Shown here: positions 14,115 to 21,834 of the stretch, in pieces
How positions within the stretch are numbered: the stretch's first letter is position 1
Layout: every line of letters starts with the position of its first letter
Made by a program: the position numbers and the translations under genes
The notes under the pieces: generated by a model
What the model was told of the DNA's origin: nothing
Seen by the model: only the letters and a program-made list of their open reading frames with translations
The model's database searches: none
Source of the DNA: Flavobacteriales bacterium
GTDB lineage: Bacteria; Bacteroidota; Bacteroidia; Flavobacteriales_F; PHOS-HE28
Assembly: GCA_019912395.1 (NCBI GenBank)
Contig: JAIOIH010000012.1
Location: 1-36,225 of the forward strand
Direction: 5' to 3'
DNA: 36,225 nt

Positions 14115-14609
14115 ATGCACAAGGATCCACCGCTACAGCATAATATCCTCTCAAAAGCCCGCAACTACTGCGCCCGCCAAGAGCGGTGCCAGCAGGAAGT
14201 GCGGGACAAGGTGTACGCATGGGGTGGGCACGAAGAATCGGTGGAACAGATCATTGCGCAGCTCATCGGTGAAGGTTTCTTGAATGAAGCCCGGTTCGCG
14301 GAGCACTACGCGGTGAGCAAGAGCAGGCAGAAAGGCTGGGGCGAGCGGAAGATCGAGCAGGCGTTGAAGGCGAAGGGCGTTTCGGAGCGCTGCATCGCTT
14401 CGGGCCTGAAGGCCATCGATGGGGATGAAGAGGAACAGCAGCTCCGGTTGGCCGTGACCAAGCGCTGGGAAAAGCTGAAGAAGGAGGAACCATTCATAAG
14501 GAAGGGGAAGCTGGTCCGCCATTTCATCGGAAGGGGTTTCTCCCGGGAGCGGATCGAGAAGGCGTTGGAGGAACTGCAGGAGGAAAGTGGAAGTTCGCAC
14601 CGTTCTTGA
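14115..14609 (+). CDS. recX: Regulatory protein RecX
   Basis: A 164-residue, mainly helical, charged protein with the RecX three-helix repeats (ARNYCARQERCQQEVRDKV; IIAQLIGEGFLNEARFAEHY; GERKIEQALKAKGVSE; LVRHFIGRGFSRERIEKAL). RecX binds RecA filaments and limits recombination. The first ~12 residues differ from those of the upstream fragment (13324-13430) while the next ~20 are almost identical. Its 3' end contains the -33 element of the prfB promoter (14606-14608). Confidence 0.9.
   Translation: MHKDPPLQHNILSKARNYCARQERCQQEVRDKVYAWGGHEESVEQIIAQLIGEGFLNEARFAEHYAVSKSRQKGWGERKIEQALKAKGVSERCIASGLKAIDGDEEEQQLRLAVTKRWEKLKKEEPFIRKGKLVRHFIGRGFSRERIEKALEELQEESGSSHRS
14154..14206. repeat. Direct repeat, right copy (inside recX)
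   Basis: Partner of 13363-13415; encodes KARNYCARQERCQQEVR of intact RecX. Confidence 0.92.
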
Positions 14610-14633
14610 TGCGCATCGTACTGTGTACTTTCG
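14606..14633 (+). promoter_or_regulatory. Promoter of prfB (-33 TTG, -7 TACTTTCG)
   Basis: TTG at 14606-14608 and TACTTTCG at 14626-14633 are separated by 17 nt, a good match to the Bacteroidota -33/-7 layout. The -33 element overlaps the recX stop codon. A leader of about 25 nt follows. Confidence 0.6.
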
Positions 14634-14663
14634 CGGCCCGAAAGCACCGGGACCTCCCGCACC

Positions 14664-15761
14664 ATGATCACGATCGACAAGATAAATGACCTCGCCGAGC
14701 GGCTGGACGCATTGAAGGGCTACCTGGAGATCGAGGACAAGCGCGGTCGCATCCTGGAAGAGGAGAAGTACACCCTGGACCCGGATTTCTGGAACGACCA
14801 GAAGAAGGCCCAAGCGGTGATGCGCAAGATCCGGGAGCTGAAGCGCTGGGTGGGGATGTACGAGAACGTGAAGCGCGAAGTGGACGACGCGGTGGTTACA
14901 TACGAATTCTTCAAGGCCAAGGAGGCCAGCGAAGTGGAGTTGGAAGCGCAGTTCAAGAAAGCTTCGGACGCGTTGGAGGAGCTCGAGTTCAAGAACATGC
15001 TGAGCGCCGAGGAAGATCCCTTGAGCGCGGTGGTGCAGATCACCAGCGGCGCGGGCGGCACGGAGAGCAACGATTGGGCCTTGATGCTGCTCCGGATGTA
15101 CCGCATGTGGGCCGAGAAGGAAGGATACCAAGTAAAGATCCTCGACTATCAGGACGGTGATTCTGCGGGCATCAAGCAGGCCACCATGGAAGTGGGAGGC
15201 GAGTTCGCATTTGGGATGCTGAAGGGTGAGAACGGCGTCCATCGCCTGGTGCGCATCAGCCCGTTCGACAGCCAGGCTCGGCGCCACACCAGCTTTGTGA
15301 GCGTCTATGTGTTCCCCTTGGTGGACGAGAGCATCGACATCGACATCAATCCCGCGGACATCACCTGGGACACTTTCCGCAGCGGCGGTGCCGGTGGCCA
15401 GAACGTGAACAAGGTGGAGACCGGCGTGCGCCTGAAGCACGCGCCCACGGGCATCATCATCGAGAACACCGAGACGCGCAGCCAGTTGGACAACAAGACC
15501 AAGGCGTTGCAACTGCTGAAGAGCCAATTGTACGAGGCTGAACTGGAGCGCCGCAGAAGCAAGCGGAGTGCGATCGAGGCGGGCAAGAAGAAGATCGAAT
15601 GGGGCAGCCAGATCCGCAACTACGTGCTGCAACCCTACAAACTGGTGAAGGACGTCCGCACGGACCACGAGACCAGCAACGTGGACGATGTGCTGAACGG
15701 TGAGATCGACGAATTCCTGAAGGCCTGGCTGATGCAGAACGGACTGAGCCAGAAAGCGTGA
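14664..15761 (+). CDS. prfB: Peptide chain release factor 2
   Basis: A 365-residue RF2 that terminates translation at UGA and UAA. The anticodon-like SPF (199-201, in RISPFDSQARRHTSF) marks it as RF2 rather than RF1, and GGQ (244-246, in GGAGGQNVNK) is the hydrolysis motif. Many bacteria place an in-frame UGA and a +1 frameshift near codon 26; here the corresponding ALKGYLEIEDK is read straight through, so autoregulatory frameshifting is absent. Confidence 0.97.
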   Translation: MITIDKINDLAERLDALKGYLEIEDKRGRILEEEKYTLDPDFWNDQKKAQAVMRKIRELKRWVGMYENVKREVDDAVVTYEFFKAKEASEVELEAQFKKASDALEELEFKNMLSAEEDPLSAVVQITSGAGGTESNDWALMLLRMYRMWAEKEGYQVKILDYQDGDSAGIKQATMEVGGEFAFGMLKGENGVHRLVRISPFDSQARRHTSFVSVYVFPLVDESIDIDINPADITWDTFRSGGAGGQNVNKVETGVRLKHAPTGIIIENTETRSQLDNKTKALQLLKSQLYEAELERRRSKRSAIEAGKKKIEWGSQIRNYVLQPYKLVKDVRTDHETSNVDDVLNGEIDEFLKAWLMQNGLSQKA

Positions 15762-15782
15762 TTTGACGATTGAAATGGTAGA

Positions 15783-15810
15783 GTTGTCAGTTGTTAGTTG
15801 TCGGTTGTCA
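15783..15810. repeat. Four-unit heptamer array, inverted orientation
   Basis: Units GTTGTCA, GTTGTTA, GTTGTCG and GTTGTCA: four heptamers, the reverse-complement family of 135-162 and 5428-5455. It lies in the 170-bp spacer between prfB and arsC. Confidence 0.85.
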
Positions 15811-15883
15811 GGCGTGGCCGCGATAGGCACTTGGCAAATTCAATGGGGGCCTTTCTCTCACGGGTCACCAACTACTTCATATC

Positions 15884-15921
15884 AGCGTAGATCATAACGA
15901 TCTGCGCTATCTGCGTTCCAA
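15884..15921. repeat. ATCTGCG word repeat with hairpin
   Basis: AGCGTAGATC (15884-15893) pairs with GATCTGCGCT (15899-15908) with one mismatch and a 5-nt loop, and a second ATCTGCG follows. It is another short-period spacer repeat, directly upstream of arsC. Confidence 0.6.
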
Positions 15922-15931
15922 ATAGAACAAC

Positions 15932-16288
15932 ATGTCGGACTACACCATCTACCACAACCCACGCTGCAGCAAGAGCCGCGAAGCACTTTCACTGCTGAAG
16001 GAGAACGGCATTGAGCCGAAGGTGCTCCAATACCTGAAGGAGGTACCCACCCGGAAGGAGCTGGAGTTGCTCGTGATGCAGCTCGGCATACCGGCCTCGG
16101 AGCTCGTCCGCAAGAATGAAGCACTGTACAAGGAGAAGTACAAGGGCCTGAAACTGAACGAACACGAATGGATCCGTGTCATGCACGAGAACCCGCAGCT
16201 GATCGAACGCCCCGTGGTGGTAAAAGGACACAAAGCCGTGATCGGCCGACCAACGGAGAACGTGAAGGAACTGATCGATAAAAAGTAG
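15932..16288 (+). CDS. arsC: ArsC/Spx-family arsenate reductase
   Basis: A 118-residue thioredoxin-fold protein with the ArsC active site [13 protein letters not shown] (Cys12), the conserved PTRKELELL segment and the ERPVVV strand. ArsC reduces arsenate using glutathione/glutaredoxin. No arsenite pump or arsR lies nearby, so it may serve a general redox role instead. The stop codon is embedded in a perfect 36-bp palindrome. Confidence 0.88.
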   Translation: MSDYTIYHNPRCSKSREALSLLKENGIEPKVLQYLKEVPTRKELELLVMQLGIPASELVRKNEALYKEKYKGLKLNEHEWIRVMHENPQLIERPVVVKGHKAVIGRPTENVKELIDKK

Positions 16289-16320
16289 GGTATGGCGATG
16301 CATGCATCGCCATACCCTAC
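16285..16320. terminator. Perfect 36-bp palindrome overlapping the arsC stop
   Basis: An 18-nt half-site beginning GTAGGGTATGGCGATGCA is followed immediately by its exact complement, centred between 16302 and 16303. The arsC TAG (16286-16288) lies within it. No T-run follows. It could end transcription, protect the arsC mRNA 3' end, or be a mobile palindromic repeat. Confidence 0.7.
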
Positions 16321-16332
16321 GCCCCAAGAACC

Positions 16333-17727
16333 ATGAACTACCGCATAGAAAAGGACACGATGGGCGAGGTGAAGGTCCCCGCCGACAAATACTGGGGCGC
16401 GCAGACGGAGCGCAGCCGCAACAATTTCAAGATCGGTCCGCCCGCGAGCATGCCGATCGAGATCATCCATGCCTTCGCCTACCTGAAGAAGGCCGCCGCA
16501 CTGGCGAACTTGGAGCTGGGCAAGCTTCCGCAGGAAAAGTGCGACCTCATCGGCAAGGTTTGCGACGAGATCCTCACCGGCCAGTTGGACGATCAATTCC
16601 CGCTGGTGATCTGGCAGACGGGCAGCGGCACCCAGAGCAACATGAACGTGAACGAGGTGGTGGCCAACCGCGGGCACGTGCTGCAAGGTGGCAGTCTCAC
16701 CGATACCGAGAAGGTGCTCAAGCCCAATGACGACGTGAACAAGAGCCAGAGCAGCAACGACACCTTCCCCACGGCCATGCACATCGCGGCCTACACCGCT
16801 GCGGTCAAGGTCACGTTGCCGGGGGTGAAAAAGCTCCGGGAAACGCTGGCGAAGAAGAGCAACGACTTCAAGGACATCGTGAAGACGGGCCGCACGCACT
16901 TCATGGATGCCACGCCGCTCACCTTGGGGCAGGAGATCAGCGGCTATGTGCAGCAGTTGGACAACGGCATCCGCGCGGTGAACAACGCGTTGGAGATGAT
17001 CCGCGAGCTGGCGCTGGGCGGTACCGCCGTGGGTACGGGGCTCAATGCGCCGAAAGGCTACAGCGTGCTGGTCGCAAAGAAGATCGCGGAGCTTACCGGC
17101 CTGCCCTTCATCACCGCACCGAACAAGTTCGAGGCCTTGGCCGGGCACGATGCGATGGTGGAACTCAGCGGGGCTTTCAAGCGCTTGGCGGTTTCCCTCA
17201 ACAAGATCGGCAACGACGTGCGCATGCTCAGTAGCGGTCCGCGCAGCGGCATCGGCGAGATCATCATCCCGGACAATGAGCCCGGTTCCTCCATCATGCC
17301 GGGCAAGGTGAATCCCACCCAGCCCGAGGCCCTCACCATGGTGTGCGCCCAGGTGATCGGCAACGATGTGGCGGTGAGCGTCGGCGGCATGCAGGGCCAG
17401 TTCGAGCTGAACGTCTTCAAGCCGGTGATCGCCGCCAACGTGCTGCAAAGTGCACACTTGCTCGGTGATGCTTGCGTGAGCTTCAACGACCACTGCGCGG
17501 AGGGGCTTCTGCCCAACAAGCCCGTGCTGAAGCAGCACTTGGACAACTCCTTGATGCTGGTGACCGCGTTGAACACGCACATCGGCTACTACAAGAGCGC
17601 GGAGATCGCCAAGAAGGCGCACACCGAAGGCACCACCCTGAAGCAGGCCGCGCTCGCACTGGGCTACGTAAGCGCCGAAGATTTTGACAAGTGGGTGGAC
17701 CCTGCGAAGATGGTGAGCGGGGGATAG
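16333..17727 (+). CDS. fumC: Class II fumarate hydratase
   Basis: A 464-residue homotetrameric, iron-independent fumarase of the TCA cycle. Family blocks in order: [29 protein letters not shown] (about 98-114), [31 protein letters not shown], and the signature [11 protein letters not shown] at about 317-327 with the mobile catalytic loop. Length matches E. coli FumC (467). It starts 12 nt after the 36-bp palindrome, so it may be transcribed separately from arsC. Confidence 0.97.
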   Translation: MNYRIEKDTMGEVKVPADKYWGAQTERSRNNFKIGPPASMPIEIIHAFAYLKKAAALANLELGKLPQEKCDLIGKVCDEILTGQLDDQFPLVIWQTGSGTQSNMNVNEVVANRGHVLQGGSLTDTEKVLKPNDDVNKSQSSNDTFPTAMHIAAYTAAVKVTLPGVKKLRETLAKKSNDFKDIVKTGRTHFMDATPLTLGQEISGYVQQLDNGIRAVNNALEMIRELALGGTAVGTGLNAPKGYSVLVAKKIAELTGLPFITAPNKFEALAGHDAMVELSGAFKRLAVSLNKIGNDVRMLSSGPRSGIGEIIIPDNEPGSSIMPGKVNPTQPEALTMVCAQVIGNDVAVSVGGMQGQFELNVFKPVIAANVLQSAHLLGDACVSFNDHCAEGLLPNKPVLKQHLDNSLMLVTALNTHIGYYKSAEIAKKAHTEGTTLKQAALALGYVSAEDFDKWVDPAKMVSGG

Positions 17728-17746
17728 GGCATTCTAGGGCATCCAA

Positions 17747-17806
17747 GATCCGCTCTGCGGGACCTTGAGGGGACGTAGCTCCCTCAGCGATCTCCCGCAG
17801 GGGATC
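17747..17806. terminator. Imperfect long hairpin after fumC
   Basis: Arm 1 (17747-17773, containing CTGCGGGA and TTGAGGGGA) pairs imperfectly with arm 2 (17780-17806, containing TCCCTCA and TCCCGCAG). It may be a terminator for fumC or a spacer repeat; no T-run follows. Confidence 0.5.
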
Positions 17807-17843
17807 CTGAGGAGCTCCGGTACCTGGCCAGAGGGAACCTACC

Positions 17844-17852
17844 TACTTTTGC
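17844..17852 (+). promoter_or_regulatory. -7 promoter box of the antitoxin/Doc pair
   Basis: TACTTTTGC is a perfect TAnnTTTG and touches ATG 17853. Transcription would start near or after that ATG, favouring use of the second in-frame ATG (17859) on a leaderless mRNA. Confidence 0.55.
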
Positions 17853-18047
17853 ATGGCTATGACCAACAAGCAAAAGCAGATCGAGATCGCCAAGAAGCTG
17901 GAATCAGCTCCTGATGCAATTCTCCAAGAGGTGCTCGATTATCTGAACGATTTCGAGCGGAAGAGCCTGGAGGAGCAGAAACGCATCATCGCCTTACGAG
18001 AGATCCTCGCTGAAAAGCGGGAGCTGCTGCTTCGCTTAGCGCAATGA
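17853..18047 (+). CDS. Small antitoxin-like protein upstream of doc
   Basis: 64 residues, or 62 from ATG 17859. It is charged and helical (KQKQIEIAKKLESAP; EVLDYLNDFERKSLEEQKR). The stop overlaps the doc start (ATGA, 18044-18047), the usual layout of a Phd/Doc-type toxin-antitoxin pair, so this is probably the antitoxin. No DNA-binding fold is certain. It is intact although the toxin is broken. Confidence 0.65.
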   Translation: MAMTNKQKQIEIAKKLESAPDAILQEVLDYLNDFERKSLEEQKRIIALREILAEKRELLLRLAQ

Positions 18048-18429
18048 TCGGGCTGGATGAGGCTTTGGCGATCCATCAACAAGTGGTCGCGGCGACCGGA
18101 GGTTACATGGTGTTCGGGACAAGGGCGGACTTGAATCCGCGTTGGCCCGGCCGAATATGACTTTTGAAGGGACCGAACCATATCCCGGTGCCATTGACAA
18201 GGCTGCTGCCATATTGGAAAGTGTTGTGAAGAATCATCCCTTCGTTGATGGGAACAAACGTGCCGGGTACACGCTCGTGCGACTTACGCTCGGACCTATG
18301 ATCTGGACTTGTGTGCAGAGGATGACGAGGAATACGACCGGGTCATTCAAGTAGCTACCGGACAGCTGGACGCCGATGGCGTGCTCATGGCTGGAAAGTC
18401 GCGTGGTTCAGATGAAGTCCGGGTCATAG
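18044..18429 (+). pseudogene. doc: Frameshifted Doc (death-on-curing, Fic-fold) toxin
   Basis: Three frames together give a nearly complete Doc protein: MIGLDEALAIHQQVVAATGG, then ALARPNMTFEGTE...HPFVDGNKRAGYTLVRL, then YDLDLCAEDDEEYDRVIQVATG and a short tail. The Fic motif HPFxDGNKR is intact. Frame breaks lie near 18103-18107 (one base short), 18289-18292 (one base short) and 18384-18388 (net -2 or +1). The protein would normally inactivate EF-Tu by phosphorylation. Three breaks make a dead toxin more likely than sequencing error, but errors in the assembly cannot be excluded. Confidence 0.85.
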
Positions 18430-18576
18430 GGTGAGGCCTCGGCAGTCAGGCTCTCGAGGGGGACCTCCGGTCCGAAATGCTTTCGTTCAGGCACCTCCCC
18501 AGACCGGTCAGCTTTCCAGCATTTCGTGACGATCGTTACTAAAAGCCTCCTGAAAAGCCCGACCTTCGCGGAAATC

Positions 18577-18969
18577 ATGGTGAAGGACACGAAGCTCTAC
18601 AGCATCCTCAATTTCAAGTGCCCGTATTGCCACCAGGGTGATTTCTTCGTGGCCCATCCCTATAACCTCAAGCGCGTGGGCGATCTCCACGACCGATGTT
18701 CGGAATGTGATGGCCGGTACTCCATCGAGCCGGGCTTCTACTTCGGCGCCATGTACGTGTCCTATGCATTGGGCGTGGCCTTGGCCGTGAGCATCTGGGT
18801 GGCCTTCCTGGTATTGGCGCCGGATGCTCCGCTACCTTGGATGATCGGGGTGATCGGCACGGCAATGCTGCTTGTCGGGCCTTTGTTCTATGCCTTGAGC
18901 AAGATCATCTGGGCCAACCTGTTCCTCGATTTCGAGAATCCTACGGGTACACGGCGCAGTGGGGACTGA
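18577..18969 (+). CDS. DUF983 membrane protein with zinc-ribbon motifs
   Basis: 130 residues. Two CxxC pairs (FKCPYCHQGDFF and DRCSECDGRY, at about residues 12-50) probably bind zinc. Two membrane helices follow (GAMYVSYALGVALAVSIWVAF and MIGVIGTAMLLVGPLFYAL). It is the conserved DUF983 family; function unknown. ATG 18577 is chosen because the family begins just before the first CxxC. The preceding 147 bp (18430-18576) hold nothing recognisable. Confidence 0.85.
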   Translation: MVKDTKLYSILNFKCPYCHQGDFFVAHPYNLKRVGDLHDRCSECDGRYSIEPGFYFGAMYVSYALGVALAVSIWVAFLVLAPDAPLPWMIGVIGTAMLLVGPLFYALSKIIWANLFLDFENPTGTRRSGD

Positions 18970-18996
18970 AGCGCTGGCGGATCGCGGGTCGGCCAG

Positions 18997-19004
18997 TATC
19001 TTGC
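18997..19004 (+). promoter_or_regulatory. Possible -7 box of the Crp/Fnr gene
   Basis: TATCTTGC lies 4 nt before ATG 19009. It fits TAnnTTkG loosely and would again give a near-leaderless mRNA. Confidence 0.3.
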
Positions 19005-19008
19005 GATC

Positions 19009-19641
19009 ATGTTCACCGAACAAGCGTTACAGGATGCGTTCTCGACCGTGGTCAAACGCCGCAGCTTTCCCGCCGGAACGGTGATCATGCAGGTGGGGGA
19101 CACGATCACGCAGATCCCCATCGTGGAGAAGGGCAGCCTGCGCATCCTGGCCCAGGACACCGAAGGGAAGGAACGCTTCCTCTATCACATCATGCCGGGA
19201 GAGACCTGCTCCATGTCGTTGACCTGCTGCGAGGCGAAGAAGACCAGCGGCATCATGGCCGTGGTGGAGGAGGATGCCGACCTGTTGATGGTGCCCGCCC
19301 GGTACGCCGATGAATGGATGGTATACCCCGAATGGCGGAGGTACGTGGGTGCGGCACAGGCCCAACGCTTCGGCGAATTGTTGGAGACCATCGAGAAGCT
19401 GGCCTTCCTGAAGATGGACGAGCAGTTATGGGATTATCTGGTGAAGCGTGTGCAGGCCACCGGGGTTACCACATTGAAGGCCACCCACCAGGATATCGCC
19501 CAGGAACTGGGCTCGCCGCGTGAAGTGGTGACACGGTTGCTTCAACAACTGCAAGCACGTGGCATGGTCACGCTCTCACGTGGCGCTATTGAAGTACACT
19601 TGGCCGATGTGGCCGAACGGGCATCAGAGGAAGGGCTGTAG
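19009..19641 (+). CDS. Crp/Fnr-family transcription regulator
   Basis: 210 residues. A cyclic-nucleotide-binding-type beta-barrel lies at about 10-115 and a winged helix-turn-helix at about 150-200 ([27 protein letters not shown]). There is no FNR N-terminal cysteine cluster, but three Cys sit together in the barrel (C67, C73, C74, in [15 protein letters not shown]), suitable for thiol or persulfide sensing; that is inference. It faces the sulfur-trafficking cluster and its 3' end overlaps thioredoxin by 18 nt, so it probably regulates that cluster. Confidence 0.9.
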   Translation: MFTEQALQDAFSTVVKRRSFPAGTVIMQVGDTITQIPIVEKGSLRILAQDTEGKERFLYHIMPGETCSMSLTCCEAKKTSGIMAVVEEDADLLMVPARYADEWMVYPEWRRYVGAAQAQRFGELLETIEKLAFLKMDEQLWDYLVKRVQATGVTTLKATHQDIAQELGSPREVVTRLLQQLQARGMVTLSRGAIEVHLADVAERASEEGL

Positions 19642-19929
19642 CGCCTCCTGAAGCTGGGCCGATCCCACGACCCCGGATTGCCGCCATACCACCTGTCCCT
19701 TCTTGAAGATCGCCAAGGTGGGCACGCCCCGCACTTGGTAGGCCTGGGCTGCGGCAGGGTTCTTATCGATATCGATCTTGATCACCACGGCCTTGTCGCC
19801 CACCTCCCGCTTGAACTCGTCGAGGATCGGCTTCATGGCCTTGCAGGGGCCGCACCATTCCGCAAAGAAGTCCACCACCACGGGCTTATCGCCGTTGATC
19901 AATTCCTTGAAGGTTGTCTTTTCAGCCAT
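19624..19929 (-). CDS. trxA: Thioredoxin
   Basis: A 101-residue thioredoxin with active site WCGPCK (Cys26 and Cys29), the cis-Pro loop RGVPTLAIF and the VVVDFFAEW strand. ATG 19929 gives a normal N-terminus; ATG 19950 would add 7 residues. It reduces protein disulfides and persulfides and is the last gene of the minus-strand sulfur cluster. Confidence 0.93.
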   Translation of the reverse strand: MAEKTTFKELINGDKPVVVDFFAEWCGPCKAMKPILDEFKREVGDKAVVIKIDIDKNPAAAQAYQVRGVPTLAIFKKGQVVWRQSGVVGSAQLQEALQPFL

Positions 19930-19953
19930 CGTCCCTGTTGTCTGGTCCATCGG

Positions 19954-20778
19954 CTACGCGACGGCTTGCCCCATCTTTTTGATGTTATGCACTACGCCTC
20001 CATCCACCAGAATGTCGGTACCTGTGATATAGCCAGCGGCATCACTGATCAGGAACCGCACAACGCCCGCCACCTCCTCCGGCTTGCCATGCCTTTTCAG
20101 GGGTGTCGCTTGCCGGATCATTTCCATTCTTTCCGGATGTTCCTCCGCAGCCTTCAAGGCCATTGGTGTTTCAATGACACCCGGGGATACGGCCACGATC
20201 CGCGCACCTTTTGCCCCCCATTTATCCGCGTTCTTTTCCACCAGTAGCAGCACGCCCCGCTTGGCATGGTTGTACATCAGGTCCGAGTCCCCCTTGACGA
20301 ATTGGTTCACCGTTTCGAAAGAGCCGGTTCCCTGGGGATCGCGAAGTGCCGCATCAAGGGCCTCGTTGGTTGGTACCGTATGCGCCATCATGGAGGAGAG
20401 CAGAACGGCCACCGTGCCTTCCGTTGCCAGTTCATGGAATGCATCGACAAGGATCTCGCTGCCGATCAGATCGATGGTATAGACCTTCTTCGTATCCTTT
20501 ACGGTCCCACTGACACCGGCCGTATGGACCAATGCCTTCAGCCCTCCATGCTTGGAGACGTGGTCCTTGAGCCGGTCAACGTCCTCCTTGTCCGTGATGT
20601 CGCAGGCGATCCCCGTGGCGCTGTAGCCTTCGCTCGCAAGCTGCTCAACAACCTTGGCGACCTGTTCCTGCGAGTAGTCGGTAATGATCAGTTGTTCCCC
20701 CTTGAATGCTCGTGCACAAGCCTGTCCTATCCCTCCGGCGCCTCCAGTGATCACGATCGCTTTTTTTGGTGAGTTCAT
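19954..20778 (-). CDS. Short-chain dehydrogenase/reductase
   Basis: A 274-residue classical SDR. The cofactor motif TGGAGGIG lies at 11-18. An acidic residue (IITDY) after strand 2 suggests NAD rather than NADP. The active site is Ser128/129 with Tyr169-x3-Lys173 (YNHAK), followed by the C-terminal ILVDGG. The insertion between the Ser and Tyr regions resembles 3-alpha-hydroxysteroid dehydrogenase-like SDRs. Substrate unknown. It lies between thioredoxin (24 nt downstream) and the sulfur genes and may be co-transcribed. Confidence 0.88.
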   Translation of the reverse strand: MNSPKKAIVITGGAGGIGQACARAFKGEQLIITDYSQEQVAKVVEQLASEGYSATGIACDITDKEDVDRLKDHVSKHGGLKALVHTAGVSGTVKDTKKVYTIDLIGSEILVDAFHELATEGTVAVLLSSMMAHTVPTNEALDAALRDPQGTGSFETVNQFVKGDSDLMYNHAKRGVLLLVEKNADKWGAKGARIVAVSPGVIETPMALKAAEEHPERMEMIRQATPLKRHGKPEEVAGVVRFLISDAAGYITGTDILVDGGVVHNIKKMGQAVA

Positions 20779-20894
20779 TTCAAGTTGGTTCGTTGATGGG
20801 GTTGAAGTTGAATTGGACCACGTTCAAGCACGATCGAGGAATCCCGGGGATCCGGTTGGCTGGACGTTATTTTTCAAGGCTGCACGTTCATCGC

Positions 20895-21131
20895 TCAGTT
20901 TACCTTCTCGTGGTCCACTTCTTGAACAACGCCCACCGCCTTCCGGTTCGCTGGTGGCGCGGCGCAGCTTGCTCCGCAGCAGCCCACATTGAAAATGGCC
21001 TGTACCCCGAACACAGCGGCGGCGATGTAGGCCAAGGTTTCACCTTCGCTGATGCCTGCGGCCAGGAAGACCGCGGCGAGCACCAGGCGCAGCACGCGGG
21101 CCGTGGTCCAGTTGCGGAGCAGGTCGCGCAT
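20895..21131 (-). CDS. Small DUF2892-like inner membrane protein
   Basis: 78 residues. Two helices (ARVLRLVLAAVFLAAGI; TLAYIAAAVFGVQAIFNVGCCGASC) resemble the membrane part of YgaP/DUF2892 proteins that accompany rhodaneses. A Cys-rich NVGCCGASCAAP follows the second helix. Its start overlaps the rhodanese stop (TGATG), so the two are coupled, effectively a split YgaP (rhodanese plus membrane anchor). Confidence 0.75.
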   Translation of the reverse strand: MRDLLRNWTTARVLRLVLAAVFLAAGISEGETLAYIAAAVFGVQAIFNVGCCGASCAAPPANRKAVGVVQEVDHEKVN

Positions 21132-21436
21132 CAGCCCTTGAGCGCGCGGTCGAGGCCGGACCAACCCCCGCCGTTATAGGCCTCGTAGCCTTGGGCCTTC
21201 AAAATCGAAACGGCACTTCCGCTGCGCGCCCCGCTGAGGCAGCATGCGATCACGGGTTTGCCCTTTGGCAATTTCTTCAGCTGTTGCTGAAGCCGGTCCA
21301 GCGGGATATTGACGGAACCCTTCACATGGCCTCCGGCGAACTCACCCGTGGTGCGTACGTCCAGGATCACCGCTCCTTGGGCCTTGATCTCCTTGAGGTC
21401 CACCTTGGGACCCATTCCGAAAAGTGTGCGAAACAT
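21131..21436 (-). CDS. Rhodanese-like sulfurtransferase
   Basis: A 101-residue single-domain rhodanese with active-site loop CLSGAR (66-71) preceded by another Cys (C65), and the family strands VILDVRTTGEF and HVKGSVNIPL. It carries sulfane sulfur as a Cys persulfide. It is coupled to the membrane protein downstream and follows the DUF6132 gene with no gap. Confidence 0.92.
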   Translation of the reverse strand: MFRTLFGMGPKVDLKEIKAQGAVILDVRTTGEFAGGHVKGSVNIPLDRLQQQLKKLPKGKPVIACCLSGARSGSAVSILKAQGYEAYNGGGWSGLDRALKG

Positions 21437-21655
21437 TCAGTTCTTGTTTTGGTTGTCGTTGGGTAGTTCGGTCTTCTTCTCCTTCTTGAAGGTGTTCACG
21501 ATCAAGCCGCCCATGAACCCTCCGTACAAGGTGCTCCGTATCGGGCTGCTGGTAATGGCACAGCCCACCTCACAGCGCCATTGGCTCCAGTAGAACCAAC
21601 CGGCCACCGCCCCGAGCAGGACGCCCAGTGCGGTGATCAGCCATGTGCGCTTCAT
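21437..21655 (-). CDS. DUF6132-family small membrane protein
   Basis: 72 residues from ATG 21655 (75 from 21664). One or two helices (WLITALGVLLGAVAGWFYW and LYGGFMGGLIVNTF) frame a CEVGCAITSSPIRSTLYGG segment typical of this family, which travels with rhodanese and TauE genes in Bacteroidota. Exact function unknown. The preceding spacer (21656-21834) holds a CTGTGCCTCCGCGGTG-type word repeat and no gene. Confidence 0.8.
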   Translation of the reverse strand: MKRTWLITALGVLLGAVAGWFYWSQWRCEVGCAITSSPIRSTLYGGFMGGLIVNTFKKEKKTELPNDNQNKN

Positions 21656-21834
21656 TTCCTTCATTGTTGATCGCAAAAGTCCGGACCACGCCCTCAGCGG
21701 TCAGTGACGATCCTCACGGAAGCTGGCGAAGTTTGGTCGCTCGCATCGCCCCCTTCGTTCGTACGTGGCTCCTCTCATTCAATTCCTCTGTGCAGCGCCG
21801 TGACCCCTGTGCCTCCGCGGTGTATGCACCTCCT

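Noticed and set aside
14664-14760. Programmed +1 frameshift in prfB
   Set aside because: No in-frame UGA near codon 26; the reading frame is continuous.
14151-15830. Minus-strand open frame of 559 codons across recX and prfB
   Set aside because: Antisense shadow of two clear genes, low-complexity translation, no start context.
15949-17622. Minus-strand open frame of 557 codons opposite arsC and fumC
   Set aside because: Antisense shadow; passes through two independent genes and the palindrome.
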